Shown here in pieces: positions 1 through 12,600 of a stretch of 64,000 bases of DNA. Origin of the DNA: Asterella californica (taxonomy: Eukaryota > Streptophyta > Marchantiopsida > Marchantiales > Aytoniaceae); NCBI GenBank assembly GCA_036924285.1, contig JAYKYS010000041.1:206001-270000 (forward strand), given 5' to 3'. Both the position numbers and the translations under genes were made by a program. The notes beneath the pieces were generated by a model that ran no database searches, was not told the origin of the DNA, and saw only the letters and a list, made by a program, of their open reading frames with translations. How positions within the stretch are numbered: position 1 is the first letter of the stretch; each line of letters starts with the position of its first letter.

Positions 1-72
1 CAACCTAGCGCAAGTCCGCTAGGGTTCTGTTGTTCGCGTCTGTGCCCGATCTTGAGAATGAGAGGCGCGACA
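1..72 (+). mobile_element. 3' end of an LTR (truncated by window edge)
   Basis: The first 72 bases match, with few differences, the last part of the solo LTR that ends at 44484, including the terminal GGCGCGACA. Only this end is inside the window, so I cannot tell whether it belongs to a full element or a solo LTR. The sequence after base 72 differs from that after 44484, as expected for an LTR boundary. Confidence 0.8.
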
Positions 73-239
73 TTAGACATTCGATCGAGTATCAAGTACA
101 TCAGAGATCTGACATCCTGAAAGCTTCTTGAGATGTGAATGATTGTTCGGGGACAAACAACCAGTACATAAGGAAGCACGCTGGCCTCAGACCTCTTATC
201 AAGATCTCGAGCAAACTGAACTCATGACAAGAATTTTTT

Positions 240-395
240 TCAAGATTTAAAAAAGATTGATATCACAATCAGAAGATTATTTTCTAGGATTTTAAAAGGA
301 AAGATGTTACAATCAGAATATTATTCTAGGATTTTCAAAAAGACAGATGTAACGATAAGAAGATTTATTTCTAAGATTCAGAAAAATCGACGATT
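240..395. repeat. Imperfect ~57-bp tandem repeats
   Basis: Three diverged units share the pattern AAGAT..(A)n..GAT(A/G)T.ACAATCAGAA(G)AT.ATT.TCTA(G)GATTTT. They are AT-rich and noncoding. Confidence 0.5.
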
Positions 396-488
396 GATCA
401 AAAGAATCCTTTTCAAGCAAAACTCCAATACGAGATTCCATTCTCGGATCTTGTAAGTAAGTACGTGTGTGACCTATTCTCTTAAGCT

Positions 489-623
489 GATTGATCGACT
501 ATATTAAATATCATCAATATCTAATCAAACACAAGAGGATTGAACGACTACATTAAACTTCATCAAGATCTAATCAAACACAAGAGGATTGAACGACTAC
601 ATTAAACTTCATCAAGATCTAAT
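489..623. repeat. 49-bp tandem repeat, 2.8 units
   Basis: Units start at 489, 538 and 587, each beginning GATTGA(A/T)CGACTA. Units 2 and 3 are almost identical; unit 1 is more diverged; unit 3 is incomplete. The exact 49-bp spacing shows a simple tandem array. Confidence 0.85.
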
Positions 624-2515
624 TAAGGATTTGTGGCTACTTCAAGTTTTAGATACAGTTCTTTCTATACCTCTAGTTAGATGGGCTGCACTCATGACCT
701 TCATTTGAGTTATGATCATTTGATCATTTGGGCTAGTCTTATATTGAGTGGGGACAGAAGTGCAGTTTTGTTTTGACATCGAGTTGAGTTCTTTATATCA
801 TTATCTACCTGGACTGCATTCACGACCCGCATTTGGACTAATGATGTATTGAGCTACTGCTCAATACATCGTCGAAATGGCGGTGATATTGTGATTTCTG
901 TTGATACATATGATATTCATGAGTTTAGGATGACATGATGTTGTTGTGACGTTTCGATGATTCTTGTCTTATTGTTTAGGTTCAAATACTGGATAAGGAT
1001 TTCGAGGTGCAGTTTACAAACAACTTGTGTATGTTCTTTAGTTTTGTAAGATATCGCTGAAGTGTACATAAAGTGAGGCTTGGAAATTTGAAAGGCTCAT
1101 TCTCATGGTTGTGTGTCTCTCTTTCGTCTTGTTTTTTCATATGATATATCCACAGCCAAATACCTCACGTATTCTTAAACATGATACTGGTGCAACTTCA
1201 ACAACCGCTCATGTTCTATGATGGATGACGAATAGTTTCAAGGGATTTTTTTCTTATCTCGACCTGCGTAGCTCTTTTTAGAGCTAAGGGATGCAGCTAG
1301 ATTTCAAACCTCGACTACAATATCTTCTCATACCGTAGAGTCTTGAACTGCAAGATGCTTATAACAGTAATGTCATGTTCAAATTGTCTCCGGTCGACAA
1401 ATATGATCTTCTAAAGAACATTGGCTTCCTGGCTAGAATGGAAGGTGGTGTTTACTGCTGGTAGTGGACAAAATGCACAACTACTTCGGCAAGAATTGAC
1501 GATAAAAAGCAGTACACAATCAACCAAATTCTTGGTGTTGACGCTCTTCAGTGTGAGAATTCTACCTACCTTGTACTTGTGTCGACACGTGACTCCAACA
1601 CTTTAGACTGACTTAGGAAGGTACACTGCAGTAAACCTTACACTGTTGGTGAATACGTCTCTAATAGCATGCACGTTTGTGGTCATTGTGAGAACTCACT
1701 GCGGTGCGTTAACTCGTGTTAGGCTTATATGTTCTACGTCATTCTGATGTGTATAACTGAAGTTGGTGTCGCTATCCATGTGACTTGTCTAGCCATTCAC
1801 GTTGACGAACACTCGCATCTTCCGTGCATAATATGTGGAAGGCAGAAGTCAACCTTGACCAAGAAGGTGGTATCTGAAATGTACAAGAGTTCTCTTCATT
1901 CTCTCGCTGGTGTTACGTGACAACAATTGACACAAAGGATATTTGACAAGTGCATGGAAGAGTTGGAATAGGACGAGATGACTTCATAGGAGAAGAAAGA
2001 TCTCTTACATTGTTTGTCACTGCTTACTGCTCCTCACACCAAAACCTGATAAGATCAATATGGACACATGGTCCTCCACAAGAGATATCAGAAATAGCCA
2101 GGCTACAACCCAACGTGCAGTTTTGCTTCATCCATATAGAGAGATGGGACTCGATATGTAAAATGAATCATGTAACATGTAGTACGTAGAACTGTCAAAC
2201 AAAAATATTTGTAAAATTACAATTTCTTATCTATCTATGAAATAGATGGATAAAACTATGAATAATTAATCATATGTAAATGGAGAATTCAAATGTTGAT
2301 AATAGACTTCAACATCGAGAGTATGGTGCTTCATTGTAATGTGGGAAAATATACTCAGTTCTATATTCTCAAAAGTCGGGAGTCATATTGGTACAATAAC
2401 GTTAATGAGAAAAGACAAGATTGACAATTTGCTTTCTATCAAGTGATTTGGAGTGTATTGTTGGTGGTTGGCCTCATGCTTGTCTCGATCATCGACAATA
2501 TTTAGCATAAGAGGT

Positions 2516-2790
2516 CATGATAGATTTTATCGATGGTAATTTATATTTATTCTTGAAATCAAATAGATATTTCATACCATACTTTCACAATTTTTACTCG
2601 TCATATTGAACATATTTTCTATTTTCCTTGAGTTCATCTAAGGACACCATGATAGATTATATCGACGGTAACTTTACATTTATTCCTCATTTGGATGAAA
2701 TCAAATAGATATTTCATACCATACTTTCATAATTTTTACTCGTATTATTGAACATATTTTTCTATTTTCTTTGAGTTCATCTAAGGACAC
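2516..2790. repeat. Tandem duplication of ~132-143 bp
   Basis: Two adjacent units (2516-2647 and 2648-2790) both begin CATGATAGATT and end TCATCTAAGGACAC, with shared text in between (for example AAATCAAATAGATATTTCAT). The second unit carries a short insertion near its start. Confidence 0.85.
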
Positions 2791-3116
2791 TTTTAAATTT
2801 TGAACTCCTCATTTTATTTGACAATGTCTTCTACTTTGGTCACGTACGACAGAAACATAAGATAAAATCTCTCAAGGAAAAAGTAAAATTCATGAAAAGT
2901 CCTTGTATTTTTCTTTTGGTCTTCCGTGTCTCAAACCTCCTATAAAGAGAACTCTCACAAGAAGTCATTAACTCTAGCTCCTATCAAGTTGAACAAGGTA
3001 TTGTTTCTTGATGTGGTGCGTTGGATAAGACAAGAACATGTCACAATCCTTTGAAGCAAGAAAAGAAAGAATGTAATATTTTGACATAAATTTTAAAATC
3101 TTGACTTATCATGCAC

Positions 3117-3480
3117 TGAACTCTCGATCATCAAGAGTTATGTTAGAGAAGAGTGAAAAATAGTAAGAAAATAAACTAAGAAAGAGAGAAAAAAAGAGAA
3201 AAAAATACTTAGAACTCTCACTCATCGAGTCTTATGTTGCGAAGGAGTGAATGGTTATAAGAGCCTAGAACTCTCGATCATCGAGAGTTATATCTCCTCA
3301 AAAAAAAGCAAAAAAGAAGAAACTCTCGATCATCGAGAATTATGTGGTAGAAGAGGAAATTTTGTTAAACAAATAAACAATTTTGTTAAACAAATAAACT
3401 CTTGATCATCGAGACGTATGCTAGAGAAGAATGAATGATAAAAAAAAAGAAATCAACTCTAGGTCATCGAGAGCTTAGAA
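3117..3480. repeat. Array of a CTCGATCATCGAG palindrome in purine-rich DNA
   Basis: The palindromic core CTCGATCATCGAG (with variants) recurs near 3122, 3214, 3272, 3323, 3399 and 3456. It is usually preceded by AACT, followed by AGTTATG, and separated by GA- or A-rich spacers containing (T)AGAGAAGA(A/G)TGAA. Spacing is irregular (about 50-90 bp), so this is a degenerate minisatellite, not a coding region. Confidence 0.75.
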
Positions 3481-3925
3481 TAAATGAAAAAATAGAAAGA
3501 AGAAGAAAAAGAAAAAGAGCTATATCATTGAAGATGTTCAAAACTAGAAGAAAAAAGCACAATCTTCTAGTTTCAAGAGATGTTTATTTCTCTTGAAAGC
3601 AGAATTATGCTATGGATTCGCTCTAAATCATTCCCACCAAAATGACAAAGCTCACTATAATGCTCATGAAACCACATAAATATCCTTTAAAGAAATCTGT
3701 TGAATACGCATGCAACATGAAATTATGGAGAACAATTATCGGCTTGTCATTGTTAGAAAGTACTTAAATTTTAAATGATTTTTCATACTACATTTAAATA
3801 ATATATTAAACTATTCATAGATGTTAAATGTTAGATCAACATGGATGCAAGACATAACCCATGAAGAAAAAAGCCCGAATGCGCTTCTAATAGTATAAAT
3901 AAATAACAAAGAAATAAAAGAAGAT

Positions 3926-4030
3926 TTAATTTATTATTTAACCCTTGTAAAAAAGTAAGTAATAAATTAAATCACATGCATATTTCCTCCTCTGAATATG
4001 CACGTTCCCCAAAGTCTGCAGAATATGCAT
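3926..4030. repeat. Paired-hairpin repeat, degenerate copy
   Basis: An AATTTATTATTTAACCC left arm and a GTAAGTAATAAATTAAA right arm (hairpin 1) are followed by ATGCATATTTCCTCCTC...GAATATGCA sequences (hairpin 2). The same two-hairpin order is seen in the best copy at 26843-26946. Confidence 0.5.
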
Positions 4031-4439
4031 GCTTCCCAATGCAACATCGTTATAACACATTGTCTCAAAAGTGATAGACTAGGAACAGATCCCGGCTGAG
4101 AACTGAAACTTTGTAATGCTCTAATGTCCACTCAATCTCTCAATTCATGTTCATATTCGTACCCTTGTATTACTCGCACTGCGAGCTCTTGTATGTACAT
4201 TCTCCACATCGCTGAAAATATGTTATCTCTTCACTCGTGAAAACGAGCACATCTGAAATTGCTAGCGGTTACATATTTCGTGTGAGATACTCTCCTGGCA
4301 ATCACAGCTGCGTACAACACTTCACGGTGGATAATATACATGCTGGATGAACTCCTGGGAACTTTTGCTCGCTTATGGTTAATGAGAAATATATATGTAT
4401 TAAATTAAAAATATATTAAATAGATGAAAATAATTAAAA

Positions 4440-4895
4440 TGATTTATAAAATTTATCTGTTAGCTCATGCCTGGAAACAAGAGCAAGAGATAAACCATAA
4501 GTATTGACTCGCCTGCAGCGCTTCAAAAAGTACAACTCCGATAAGCTATACTGATTAATACAAATTTACACATAGTTTAATTTAATACCTAACCAGCGCT
4601 AAGGGCTAACCTGCATTTTTTGTATTCTCAACCGACTGGAATTTCTAAAAATAGAGTTGAAATGATGTCCAGCCGGAATTTTTGCAGGTTAAAATTTTAC
4701 AAAATGACAATTTATCTGTTAGAAAAACCAAGAAGACGAATAAATGATTGAGAAACACCGGTTCCCGTTCATTGCAGTCGGATAATTTCCGGTTCTCAAA
4801 ACCTTTTACCCCGAGCACTGTACATCACCCTTCCTTCCGGAAAGGTAAGGTACTAAATTAAACGTCTGGATAGGTGAATATGCAGATACTACGTT
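4440..4895. repeat. Long diverged copy of the paired-hairpin repeat
   Basis: Positions 4455-4595 align with 26728-26860 over about 140 bp (shared blocks: CTCATGCCT, GAGATAAACCATAAGTA.TG.CTC, AGTTTAATTTA..ACCTAACC), though diverged. The right arm GGTAAGGTACTAAATTAAA appears at 4852-4870, so about 250 bp seem to lie between the hairpin arms here. A GTGAATATGCAG remnant of hairpin 2 follows. Confidence 0.5.
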
Positions 4896-5600
4896 GGCTT
4901 TTGACCATGGTTCCAGCTTGCTCGAACCAGGACACAGTGGTTACCAAAACCGGTCTAGACGTAGTGGCAACTCACTAAACATCCATTTAATCTGCATTAA
5001 CTTCCACACGCTTAACATTGCATTAGTTGCGAACTAGTGACATCATAGTAAGGTTCTTCTACCGAGTACACCGTACTCCCAGTCGAGGTTTATAATGTAT
5101 CGTGGATTTCTGATCGTGAAATTTAGATTCAATCACGCGTATAAATTTAATTTCCGTGGTCACTTTCAACGTACTACTGTACGGGCATGGGTATAAATTT
5201 AGCTAAAGATTACATACTGAATTAGTCAACTAGATTTACGGAACAAAGTCATTTGATCGTTTTTAACGTACTACTGGATGAAAGAATATTCTTTGGAGAT
5301 ACAATCTCTTTTATTTTCAGACATGTAAGAAATATATAAAAAAAGGACGATTGACACTTTACCGTCCCAAAAAGCTGGAAATCCACCTCCAGAGTACCCT
5401 TTGAAGTTTTAGAATAAATAGCCAAATATACTCTCTAGTTTATTCGGAAGATAAACGTTATACTAGTGTAATACTCCTTATTACTGAACCTAGCTCTCTC
5501 ATAAACCAGAAGCAAAAAACCTTTTTGTGCAGTCCACAGCAACGTGCTTCCAATTGTATAACTCCGGCCGGTTTTCGACTATTATAAAATATTCAATAAA

Positions 5601-5655
5601 TAATTTATTTTATTACCTTACCCTTTCACTCAGAAGGGTTAGGTAATAAATTAAG
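5601..5655. repeat. Hairpin 1 of the paired-hairpin family
   Basis: Inverted arms TAATTTATTTTATTACCTTACCCTTTC and GAAGGGTTAGGTAATAAATTA are separated by only a few bases. It is the same motif as at 26843-26894. Confidence 0.7.
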
Positions 5656-6138
5656 ATTACCACCTTTAGGAAAATCCTTAGTCCTACGCATCCTCGTGCA
5701 GCTTTCCACAGACTAAATAGGATTTGGCACATTTCACCTCCGCTCTTGAACTGATCACCTCTCATTCAATTTATTTGAGCAGGCTGACTTGTCTCAAGGA
5801 TATGCTTTTCCTCTGGCAATGTCTTTAGCAATCCTTCTTTTTAGGTATTGGTGCTGCGAAAGTATCTTTCTCATTGGGTGTTTGTCATTACTGCTATTCT
5901 CCATCTGAGGATAATATGAGTCCAAAGTGTACTTCTGGCTGGGTGGAGAAAAAAGATAAACATAAAAAAACAAAAAACAAAAATTTCTGAGAGTTGGCAC
6001 CGCAAACCAACTGAGACGAAACATTAATATTCTTTTCTGGGTCACTAGACCAGACACACCAGGTGGATGCTTTCGAGATGTAAATGAGATTTATCTAAAT
6101 ATTATAAAAATAAATTTTCTATTCGCTAATTAAACTCC

Positions 6139-6184
6139 CTTGCATATTCCTCTCTTCTGAACTCGGAAGAGGTGAATATGCAAG
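6139..6184. repeat. Hairpin 2 of the paired-hairpin family
   Basis: Inverted arms CTTGCATATTCCTCTCTTC and GGAAGAGGTGAATATGCAAG around a short loop. It corresponds to hairpin 2 at 26910-26946. Confidence 0.7.
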
Positions 6185-7718
6185 GAAGTGTAATGAAAAT
6201 GAGGATACTTCGCACTGACTGTTCACATGCTCACGATGGTATACCTTACGGGAAACGCTCTCACTATACTTTCTTCGGTTGCATTTTTCTTTGATTCTCA
6301 TGTTTCTGTTATTTCTATACCTCGATCCCTTTTTGATGCTACTCTTGAAGATCTTGCTATGCTATGGGTCCTTACGCAGGCTGCACGTCTCACTTGGTGC
6401 TACAGGTGCACATTCTTCTTTAATCGCACCCTCTCCGTCTTCCTTTCGTGGCTTCTTATGTATTTTTCGGCTCACAAACTCGATGCATTCCTACATTATT
6501 TACCTGATACTCGCCGTCGTGGCACTCTATGAGAAGTTCTCAACCTCTCACTATACTAGGCTCGCTTAACGACCTACCTCGCAGTTTCGTCTTCCATGGG
6601 CTTCACACATCACCCGTGCTTTTCGACCCTGTTCTTTTCTTTTCTTTTAGTGTTATTCACCTCGTATGGATTTATATGCATACCTCCAGGCTTGGGCACT
6701 GTAAGTAGCTGGCAACCTGTCTCTTATCAAGTATCTTAAGACAGGATGACTTTGCATCCCGTCCTTTCCTGGCCTGCTGTATTCTTATTTCTTTTTATTA
6801 ATACAATTTTCTAGCGTCTCGTCGCCTTTAACCAATAAAATATTATAAATATATATATTGCAGCCCTATTGCATCGAAAGATGGAAAAGGTGAATTAATA
6901 TGCAAGTGAATACCTACCTCTCGAAGTGACCGTTTGTTCTAAGAGGAAAAGAAGAGTTACCTGAATGCTTTACGGGAGAGGTTTTAGTGTCTCTAGTCAA
7001 AGGTGGTGCTGGAAGCGATCTATAAATGTAAATAAATAAGTAAAACCGGGAGTTATATCTGCAACAAACAAACCAATGTCAAAGCCTAGAATCTCATGAT
7101 ATTCCTAAGTTTATGGGTATCTAGGTGTTACATGATCCCTAGGGGTGCAACTCACTTTAGTTGTTAAAACTGTAGGAATAAATAGTTTTTGTTACATATG
7201 GAAAAGTGATAAAAGATCGTTACTTGCAATATCTTTTCTATTCTCATCTGATATTAAAAGAATATATTTAATAATAACTAAACTATTTTGAAGTTGTGTA
7301 GTTGTGCACTATATTTAATATTAGCATCTTTTGTACGGATATCATTCGAAACTTTAATTTTATTAGTGTACTGCTTGTTACGAACTGTACGATAAAGAAC
7401 TGTAACTAATATTGTTAATATTTAATAAAATGATTTAGTAATGTTTTATTCTAAATACTATTTGAAAAAATCGAAAATTCAAAAATTACCATATTAGGCT
7501 GATTCGCACACGTGGTGTTGCACATTTAATGAAGAGTTATAACCCCGTCGATGACCCTAAAAAAAGTGATGGATGTTATATTCCGCAGAGTACGAAAAGA
7601 ATGCAACCTTGAGTGCATATGCATGTGGTAGTAGTATCTGTGTCCACCTAAGCATTCAGGATTAAGGACCGGTGTCTACTCCATTCGGTGAAAACCCTTC
7701 GAAGAGTTCTTCAAAGCC

Positions 7719-7800
7719 TTAGGGTTTAGGGTAAAGCATGCTTCTCCCAAATGCATGGAAGGGTTTAGGGTTTAAGCATGCTCCGTCCAAAATGCATGAA
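7719..7800. repeat. Two units containing telomere-like TTTAGGG
   Basis: Two adjacent ~42-bp units each contain (T)TTAGGGTTTAGGG or GGTTTAGGGTTT, then AAGCATGCT and AAATGCATG. The motif matches the plant telomere repeat but has only two or three heptamers per unit, so it is an interstitial telobox-like duplication and not a telomere. Confidence 0.7.
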
Positions 7801-9582
7801 AGCTAACTTTATCGGATAGTAATTGAGAGGATATTGGGTCTCATGTACACTTAGTAATGTTCTAACTCTTCCTGCGGGAATGGTTAGAATATTAATTAAT
7901 GTTCTCAAGTAAACGACGCCTTTAGACATTTAGATCTCCGGTCTTATACCTCTAGGAGCGCAGCAGCCACTTTTTCACTTCTTCGGATGAGTTTGCTACT
8001 CTAGGAGTGACTAACATATAACAATTATGAATTAATTTAATTTTCTATATAAAATAAAATAAAATAAATTGTAGTAACACTTATACGTTTTCTGATAAAA
8101 AAAAATGAATTTCAATGTACAAAGCCGTGGGGAAGGATATTCACCTCATGTACGCTTAGAAAGCAAGAGGGCTTTCAATTTCTGCTCTAATTCTTTTGAA
8201 AGATTAGGGAATAAATTCATGTGTAAACGAAATGACGGGTTTTGTTACACTCCTAGTATCGCGTGAGTGAATGGTAGACTTATGGATTATGTTGGGATCT
8301 GTTGGCAATCCCGGGGCTGCTTAACACTTAATAGTTATAAATCAATTTAGTTTTTTATAGCAACTCGGTATAATATTTTTATATTTACTGATAACAGAAA
8401 ATGCAATTTGGTACAAAGCATATGTTGCAGAGCACAGTGCATCCAACCTCTGATCTATAAATGGAGCACTCTTGAATCCATTTAAGAAATATATGATAAG
8501 AGTACACAACTCAAGCATCAAGAAAATATTATAGAATGCATTTCCGTTCCAATAAATGCAAAAAATGTCATTAGATAATATTATGTCACAAAGACAACAG
8601 TTACTGTATCCGATGAAAATCTATGATATTGTTCTCTCGACTTCACCCTAACTGTAAGTAAGATCTGTATTCGGTAAACGTAGGTGATCGACAAGACAAG
8701 CATACCCACGTGAGATGATGGTGATCCGGTGATGACTGTGCACACCAGTGTGAAATGCTAATCACCAAACTGTTTTGGCTGGAGGACCAATCATGCTGTG
8801 TCAACACTAATCTTCTCCGCTTTTCCTTTCAGAATTGTTGAAAGGGGAAAAAAGTAGATGCAACATCCTAAATGATAAGAAAAACATTTCACCGGACATA
8901 TAGATGTTTTCTGTCTGTCTGAAATGGACACGAGCATGTCAGTGTGAGCTTCCAGCGTGTTTTATACCCATATTCTCCTCACTATACTAAACACAGATTC
9001 TCCTATAATTGGTCTTTTGAGATGTCTGATTCTGTCTTCTGTTTAAAGGAAGTATGTACCAGTCCATCTTATTTCAAACTAGTGTATAATAGATAAACAA
9101 GTCCAAACTCATCCTGCTTCTGCAATAAGGTTCAAGGCATATGTGATAAGGTGGAATCTCGCAAGCCCCACCACAACTCTGAAATCTCTGCAAGTCAATC
9201 TGCTCCCATAATACAAGCACATATACTTATGTGTGTGAAAACGACGGTGCTGACTTCCCAGGAGAACAGAAGTAACTACTGTGCCTGATCTGTCTCATCC
9301 AGTTACACAGTTTCCACTCTTCTTTCTGCTCCCCGTCTCCGTACTGAACCTAATGGATAAGTTTCAGATGTGGATGAGATTCACATGCGGACTGCCGCCC
9401 ATCGAATCAGCACTGACTCTGTCTGATCATACCTCAAGTCGGCTAGAGCCTGTTAATAACCAGGATAATGCCGCAGCTCCTCACTAACGTATCTATTACC
9501 CCGATTCGAGTATATATTATATACTTTGCTTTATTCCTTTTTGACCGTTTCAATCGAACTGCTATTTCTGCTACATTAGGAA

Positions 9583-9680
9583 TGCATGCATATTCGAAAC
9601 TCACCTCTTGCATCTGAAGAGTGCAGCATGCTCATCGTTTATTACCTAACCGTTCCGGAAAAGTTAAAGTAATAAACTGT
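9583..9680. repeat. Paired-hairpin repeat copy, reverse order
   Basis: GCATGCATATTCGAAACTCACCTC (hairpin 2 half) is followed by GTTTATTACCTAACCGTTCCGGAAAAGTTAAAGTAATAAAC (hairpin 1, arms about 18 bp). Confidence 0.6.
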
Positions 9681-12507
9681 CCAAGAATAATGAATGTCTC
9701 GATCTTGTAGTTTAGCAAGAGCGTGTGGCTGCATTTGCCTTGTATGTTATGTTAGGATATTTTTCGTCATAGGTTCATATTTAACATATACTAAAATTTA
9801 GTTTTCACATTTAGTTTAATTTGAAATTTGAATATAATATTATATAATTTTCTTGACAACAAGACAAGAGGTAGAGACTCTTTTTACTCTATTCTGCAGT
9901 TGCAAAACCTAAGTTTGACTCCTCATGGTCTGACTGGAGCCAATCTCTATCCAGAAACTTTTTCTCTATATTCTAGCTAGTCCTCTTCCCACTCTACTTT
10001 ACACAAACACTTTGGATGTATATTTTTTCGGATTACGAGTGATTGAGAAAGTAAGCATGAAGTTTTAGGATTTCTCTGAACCAAAGAGGATATTCTCTAC
10101 AACAGTCAGGAACACACAGATATTTCTTTTCTGGCTTGTATACTCGCATCAAGAACTTAAGAGAGTCTGTCTACAATTTAAAGGTTATATATAACTGATG
10201 ACTTCAAAATTCACTTATTTCATGATCCACCCAATTGGTTGTTACTTCATCATACAAGAATCATGTCGGTGTCGATGCCTTTTCATCTAAATTTAAAAAC
10301 TAAGATTATTATCATCCATACTATTCTTTTGTACCATCATGCATCTAAAACATATTGACATGGATGCACCAAAGAAAAATTTATTTTTTGGGGAATGAGA
10401 GGTACCAACATTATTTATTCCATGTGATCACAAATAACAAAAGGTTATCTCATTATAAATGAATAATGAAACATGGATCGAGTGGCATGTGGATCGAGTT
10501 TGAGAAATTCAGATGTAACATTGAACATGTTTTCAATGACTTCTTCGATGGATACCTAATCCTCATATGTTTCGAGAATTTTGACTATTAGAGCCTTTCG
10601 ATATTCTATCAAACTATTTAGTACACTCATAAAATATTAGAAAATATAAATTAAATCTATGAGTCTCATCCTTGGTATGTCTATTACTACTTTACTTTAC
10701 CTAAATTTTGGATCATATTGCCTTCTAAAACGACAATCAATTTATGGATATCCAAAGATTTATGCATATATCAGCAAAATTTACTGCAGACATGTTGATA
10801 TTCGTGATGGATAATTGGTATTGTTTCGCATCGACAGTAAGAAGCCTATGCTCAAACTCTTCGACAAGGGATAGTACAACCAATTAGAAATCCTAAGCTG
10901 ATGATTTATCGCAGCTTGGCATTTTTCGTGTACATTCGATAAAATCATTTCACTTACAGCCAGAGTTCTAGATATATCCACTGGAGGAGATCTTCAGTGC
11001 GGAATTGATGTGCTATTAGAAGAATAGACTACCTCCATTGAACACCGAAACGAGTCATTTATGCCTTGAAGAATCGATGGAAGATTAACCTAGTTATGCT
11101 TATCAAGAAGAAGTTCTTTAGCATAGTTGAAGCTTTTTATATGGTCCAAAGTATAGTTTCAAATATTGTTTCTTAGGCTAGGAGATCTATGTGAGAGAAG
11201 AAGCCTGAGAATTCCAAGTCTTCAAGTCTTCCAAGCTTTTCTTGTTACACTTTGAAGTGGATATCGTTAAAGCAGTTTATGCAACTAAAGGAGTTATGAT
11301 GTGACCAAGGAAGACTCTATGCATGTAGACGGTCGGTAATCTACAAATCTTTGGAATTTTTTGTTTTTAGCATGCTACATATAGTGCCGATTCAGATCTT
11401 TTTTTACTTCTATGAGTTTCACTGTTCTGCAGCCTAACCAACAGTTAAGAAATTTCAGATTTGTGATATATTATAGTAGACATACTATTGCGATGATAGG
11501 TGGTCTCTCAAGACATCGTCACATCTCTGTAGAAGTTGTCTCATTTCAGTAGACGATGTGGCATAACGTCTAGTTAGACTTTATTTCATCCCGTACTTAT
11601 AGACAGCTTAAATTCTCGTCAGAATTGTCTCTGCTGTAAATTTGATGGACATCGATAGCATATATAGACGTGGTTTGGAGATATTTGCGACATACACGAT
11701 ACATTCCAATGCTTAGGTTTTGTCTTTCGGTTAGAGGTGTTCCATGATGGATCATCCATCGGTAACCTCGAGGGTTCAACTCTTTATATTTTGCTGATAA
11801 CACTTGCGAGTCAAGAGATATTTTAATACCTCTTTTTTATTTCTAAAATTTTAAAAATATCATATTTTACAAACAAAGAGAATATTCTCAAAAGAATTTA
11901 TTTTATTGTATATAAAATATTATATTTAACTTTAAAACTCATTTTCGGATACAAAATCTCATATCTTCGTTTTATTGAATTTTAAAATTTAGCTGAAAAT
12001 CATTTAAAATACCTTCTTTTTACTTACACGTGTTTATAACAAAAACTATTAGTGAACTTCCGAGCCGATAACCAGTAGATAGTAGATATGTATAGAGACC
12101 ATGAGAGGAGAGCAATAGTCCATGTCTACAGATCTGCCTTCTTCATTGCGAAGAAGGCATACATTCAAAATTGAGAGGTTGATCTTTTAAGGAGGGTGTA
12201 ATGAGGGTAACATGTAGATTGGGAGGATGGATCTACGTCTATATCCATAACATGGTGCACCAAGGGGTCTAAAAGATTATGTGATCTGTTGAGTGCATAT
12301 TTACTATGTTGTAGAGGAGATGTCCGTCGAGGAGAAGGTGTCCTTGTTACCTAGAGGAGCTTGCACGCCGTTGTTTATGTTGTGGCACTAGTTACTCCAC
12401 AAGTGATCGTCGAATCAAATGTGATCACAAAAATCCATTAAGGATGGATTGATCCTTCACTAAAGATGTTCGATTTAGTGTAAAAGCAACACGTCTTAAA
12501 AAGTGAC

Positions 12508-12600
12508 CGTATTTTTTTATATCGTATATAATATATAATATATATATTATTATAATTATATCATACTATTATTAATATATATTATATCATATCGTATCTT
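12508..12600. repeat. AT-rich low-complexity tract
   Basis: Mostly ATAT, TATTAT and ATATCAT runs. Nothing further can be said from sequence. Confidence 0.8.

Noticed and set aside
3117..3480. CRISPR array
   Set aside because: Repeats are degenerate, spacing is irregular, spacers are low-complexity and the genome is eukaryotic.
7719..7800. True telomere or subtelomere
   Set aside because: Only a few TTTAGGG heptamers and ordinary sequence on both sides.
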